In this document: one piece after another, positions 5,765 to 6,643 of the stretch
How the letters are laid out: every line of letters starts with the position of its first letter
Position numbering within the stretch: position 1 is the first letter of the stretch
Assembly (NCBI GenBank): GCA_028678715.1
Contig: JAJRCY010000049.1
Location: forward strand, 1 to 6,643
Length of the DNA: 6,643 nt
Reading direction: 5' to 3'
Origin: Methanomicrobiales archaeon
GTDB taxonomy: Archaea; Halobacteriota; Methanomicrobia; Methanomicrobiales; JACTUA01
Notes under the pieces: generated by a model
Databases searched by the model: none
The model's input: the letters and a program-made list of their open reading frames with translations, nothing else
Told to the model about the DNA's origin: nothing
Made by a program: the position numbers and the translations under genes

Positions 5765-6400
5765 TCAGCCCCGCATCCCGGCCCGCTCCACCTTCACGCG
5801 GCCGTTCTCGGCGACCAGAGCAAAGCCGAGGCTGGCCAGGTACTCCCGGCTCTTTCCCCTGCCGTGGATCAGCACCTCCACCAGATCCTCCACCTCGTCC
5901 ACGTCGGTGGAGAGCCGGAAGGAGTCGATCACCTCCACGGTCGCCCCGAACTCCTCGGCCACCGTCAGGTGCTTCAGGAAGCTGCCCCCGTAGTAGTCTG
6001 CCCGGAACCGGGCCGGGTTCTTGAGAAAGATAGCATTTGTGCCTCCGCCCCTGCCCGGGACCACGGAGATGTTCGCTCCCGTGGTGAGCATCCGGGTGAT
6101 GGTCTCCGGTATCGCCAGCGGGAGATCGGACATGATGATCAGGGTGGCGCCGGGGAGGCCCGGAAGGATCTCATTGAGGGATTCGTTGAGCCCGCCGGCA
6201 TTCACCAGGGTCTCCGCCCCGGGATACCGGAAGGGTACGGTACTGAGTATCAACGGTGTGCAGCCTGCCCCGCGGATCGCCGCTACGACATCATCGAGCA
6301 TGGCCCTGGCAAATGCCTCCCGCTCCTCACGGTTCATGACACCGGAGAGGCGCGATTTGGGATTCACCGGTTTGAAGGGGATGAGGGCCCGGACAGTCAT
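5765..6400 (-). CDS. cofC: 2-phospho-L-lactate guanylyltransferase
   Basis: A 211-residue nucleotidyltransferase that activates 2-phospho-L-lactate with GTP to lactyl-diphospho-guanosine, the donor CofD joins to Fo in coenzyme F420 synthesis. Length fits archaeal CofC (about 205-225). Motifs: ALIPFKPVNPKSRLSGVM (5-22) with the nucleotide-binding K10, K15 and R17; EREAFARAMLDDV (26-38); IIMSDLPLAIPE (88-99) with the metal-binding D92; VVPGRGGGTNAIFLKNP (113-129); FRADYYGGSF (132-141); and VIDSFRLSTDVDEVEDL (157-173). ATG at 6400 gives the expected start MTVRALIPFKP. No Shine-Dalgarno is visible in the C-rich stretch before it, and TTAA at about -29 to -32 could be a degenerate TATA box for a leaderless mRNA. 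It converges on cofE, which acts two steps later in the same pathway; cofD is not in the window. Confidence 0.95.
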   Translation of the reverse strand: MTVRALIPFKPVNPKSRLSGVMNREEREAFARAMLDDVVAAIRGAGCTPLILSTVPFRYPGAETLVNAGGLNESLNEILPGLPGATLIIMSDLPLAIPETITRMLTTGANISVVPGRGGGTNAIFLKNPARFRADYYGGSFLKHLTVAEEFGATVEVIDSFRLSTDVDEVEDLVEVLIHGRGKSREYLASLGFALVAENGRVKVERAGMRG

Positions 6401-6483
6401 TGGGAGAGGGGTGGTGTGGAGAACGGCATTAAGGCATCGGCAGGGGACCGCTCTGAATGAAGAGAGGGGACTCAGGTTCCCCC

Positions 6484-6533
6484 TATCCTCATGGGGGGAG
6501 GACGGGGGTGGGCGGGGGGTCCGGCCCCGCCCC
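6484..6533. repeat. G/C-tract palindrome, copy C (left half only)
   Basis: The left end TATCCTCA (6484-6491) is identical to copy B and is followed by T, six G, AGGAC, GGGGGTGGG and C with six G. The expected right arm ending in TGAGGATA is missing: after the turn near 6520-6524 and CCCCGCCC the sequence becomes a pure C run. The plus strand has four G-tracts within 6493-6519, a G-quadruplex pattern. Confidence 0.65.
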
Positions 6534-6554
6534 CCCCCCCCCCCCCCCCCCCCC
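6530..6554. repeat. C25 homopolymer
   Basis: Twenty-five consecutive C, the longest homopolymer in the window (others are G11 at 1763-1773 and C10 at 5694-5703). It lies exactly where the right arm of palindrome copy C should be. It may be real and length-variable, or a sequencing or assembly artefact at a hairpin. Confidence 0.95.
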
Positions 6555-6643
6555 GCCGGTCCGACGCCGAAGGCGCCGCGAAGCGAATCCGGCCTGCCTG
6601 TCGTAGCTTCAGCGGAGGCGGGTCCCCGGTTGCCCCGAACCGA
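6555..6643. other. Divergent tail after poly-C, possibly chimeric
   Basis: This 89-nt GC-rich sequence has small inverted repeats, for example GACGCC-GAA-GGCGCC near 6563-6577, and a segment CTGTCGTAGCTTCAGCGG (6598-6615). The style resembles intergenic repeats I remember from some GC-rich bacteria (Opitutus-like Verrucomicrobia) rather than this methanogen. That resemblance is from memory and unverified. Confidence 0.3.

Larger units (their letters stand above)
6401..6643. other. Non-coding right edge: cofC upstream region, repeat remnant, poly-C, divergent tail
   Basis: I see no gene in these 243 nt. From left to right there is the cofC upstream region (6401-6480), the left half of the palindrome family (6484-6520), a short GC stem GGGCGGGG / CCCCGCCC around 6510-6533, a 25-C run (6530-6554), and an 89-nt tail. 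No coding frame with recognisable protein features crosses the poly-C tract. Confidence 0.6.

Noticed and set aside
5735..6460. Plus-strand frame of 241 codons opposite cofC
   Set aside because: cofC on the minus strand carries all expected motifs; this frame is its shadow.
1..6643. tRNA, rRNA, CRISPR array, transposase gene
   Set aside because: I looked for cloverleaf patterns, regularly spaced direct repeats and transposase motifs on both strands and saw none; the only repeated elements are the palindromes described.

Overview
The window looks like chromosomal DNA of a GC-rich methanogenic archaeon, most likely of the order Methanomicrobiales (Methanoculleus/Methanofollis/Methanolinea-like). 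The evidence is an SMC N-terminus of euryarchaeal type preceded by a small coiled-coil protein I remember from that group, an archaeal-type dihydropteroate synthase, and two coenzyme F420 biosynthesis genes (cofE, cofC). The species is not determined. Homopolymer tracts, including 25 consecutive C near the right edge, suggest an assembled and possibly metagenomic sequence.

Left part (1-956, minus strand): a two-gene unit encodes a 146-residue coiled-coil protein of unknown function and then smc, which runs off the left edge after 156 residues. An AT-rich stretch near 1010-1065 probably holds their promoter. A divergent intergenic region (957-1312) also carries a G/C-tract palindrome. It is followed on the plus strand by a lone Trypco1-domain gene (1313-1702), a domain best known from biological-conflict and protease-associated systems.

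Centre (1930-5591, plus strand): four tightly packed genes, glyA - folD - folP-like - cofE-like, with junctions of +1 nt, -16 nt and +2 nt, so almost certainly one translationally coupled operon. GlyA moves a C1 unit from serine to a pterin, FolD oxidises methylene-pterin and opens the methenyl ring, and the DHPS-family protein builds the pterin-arylamine bond. The COG1478 protein is a gamma-glutamyl ligase, normally the F420-0 ligase CofE. Together they read as a C1-carrier (folate or methanopterin) supply-and-use module, with the ligase serving F420, the pterin, or both.

Right part (5765-6400, minus strand): cofC, the 2-phospho-L-lactate guanylyltransferase of F420 synthesis, converges on cofE across a 173-nt gap that contains a palindrome with perfect 8-bp ends and then an oligo-T tract. 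From 6401 to the edge there is no gene. That stretch holds the cofC upstream region, a third copy of the palindrome's left half, a C25 tract, and an 89-nt tail unlike the rest, which may be foreign sequence joined at the homopolymer.
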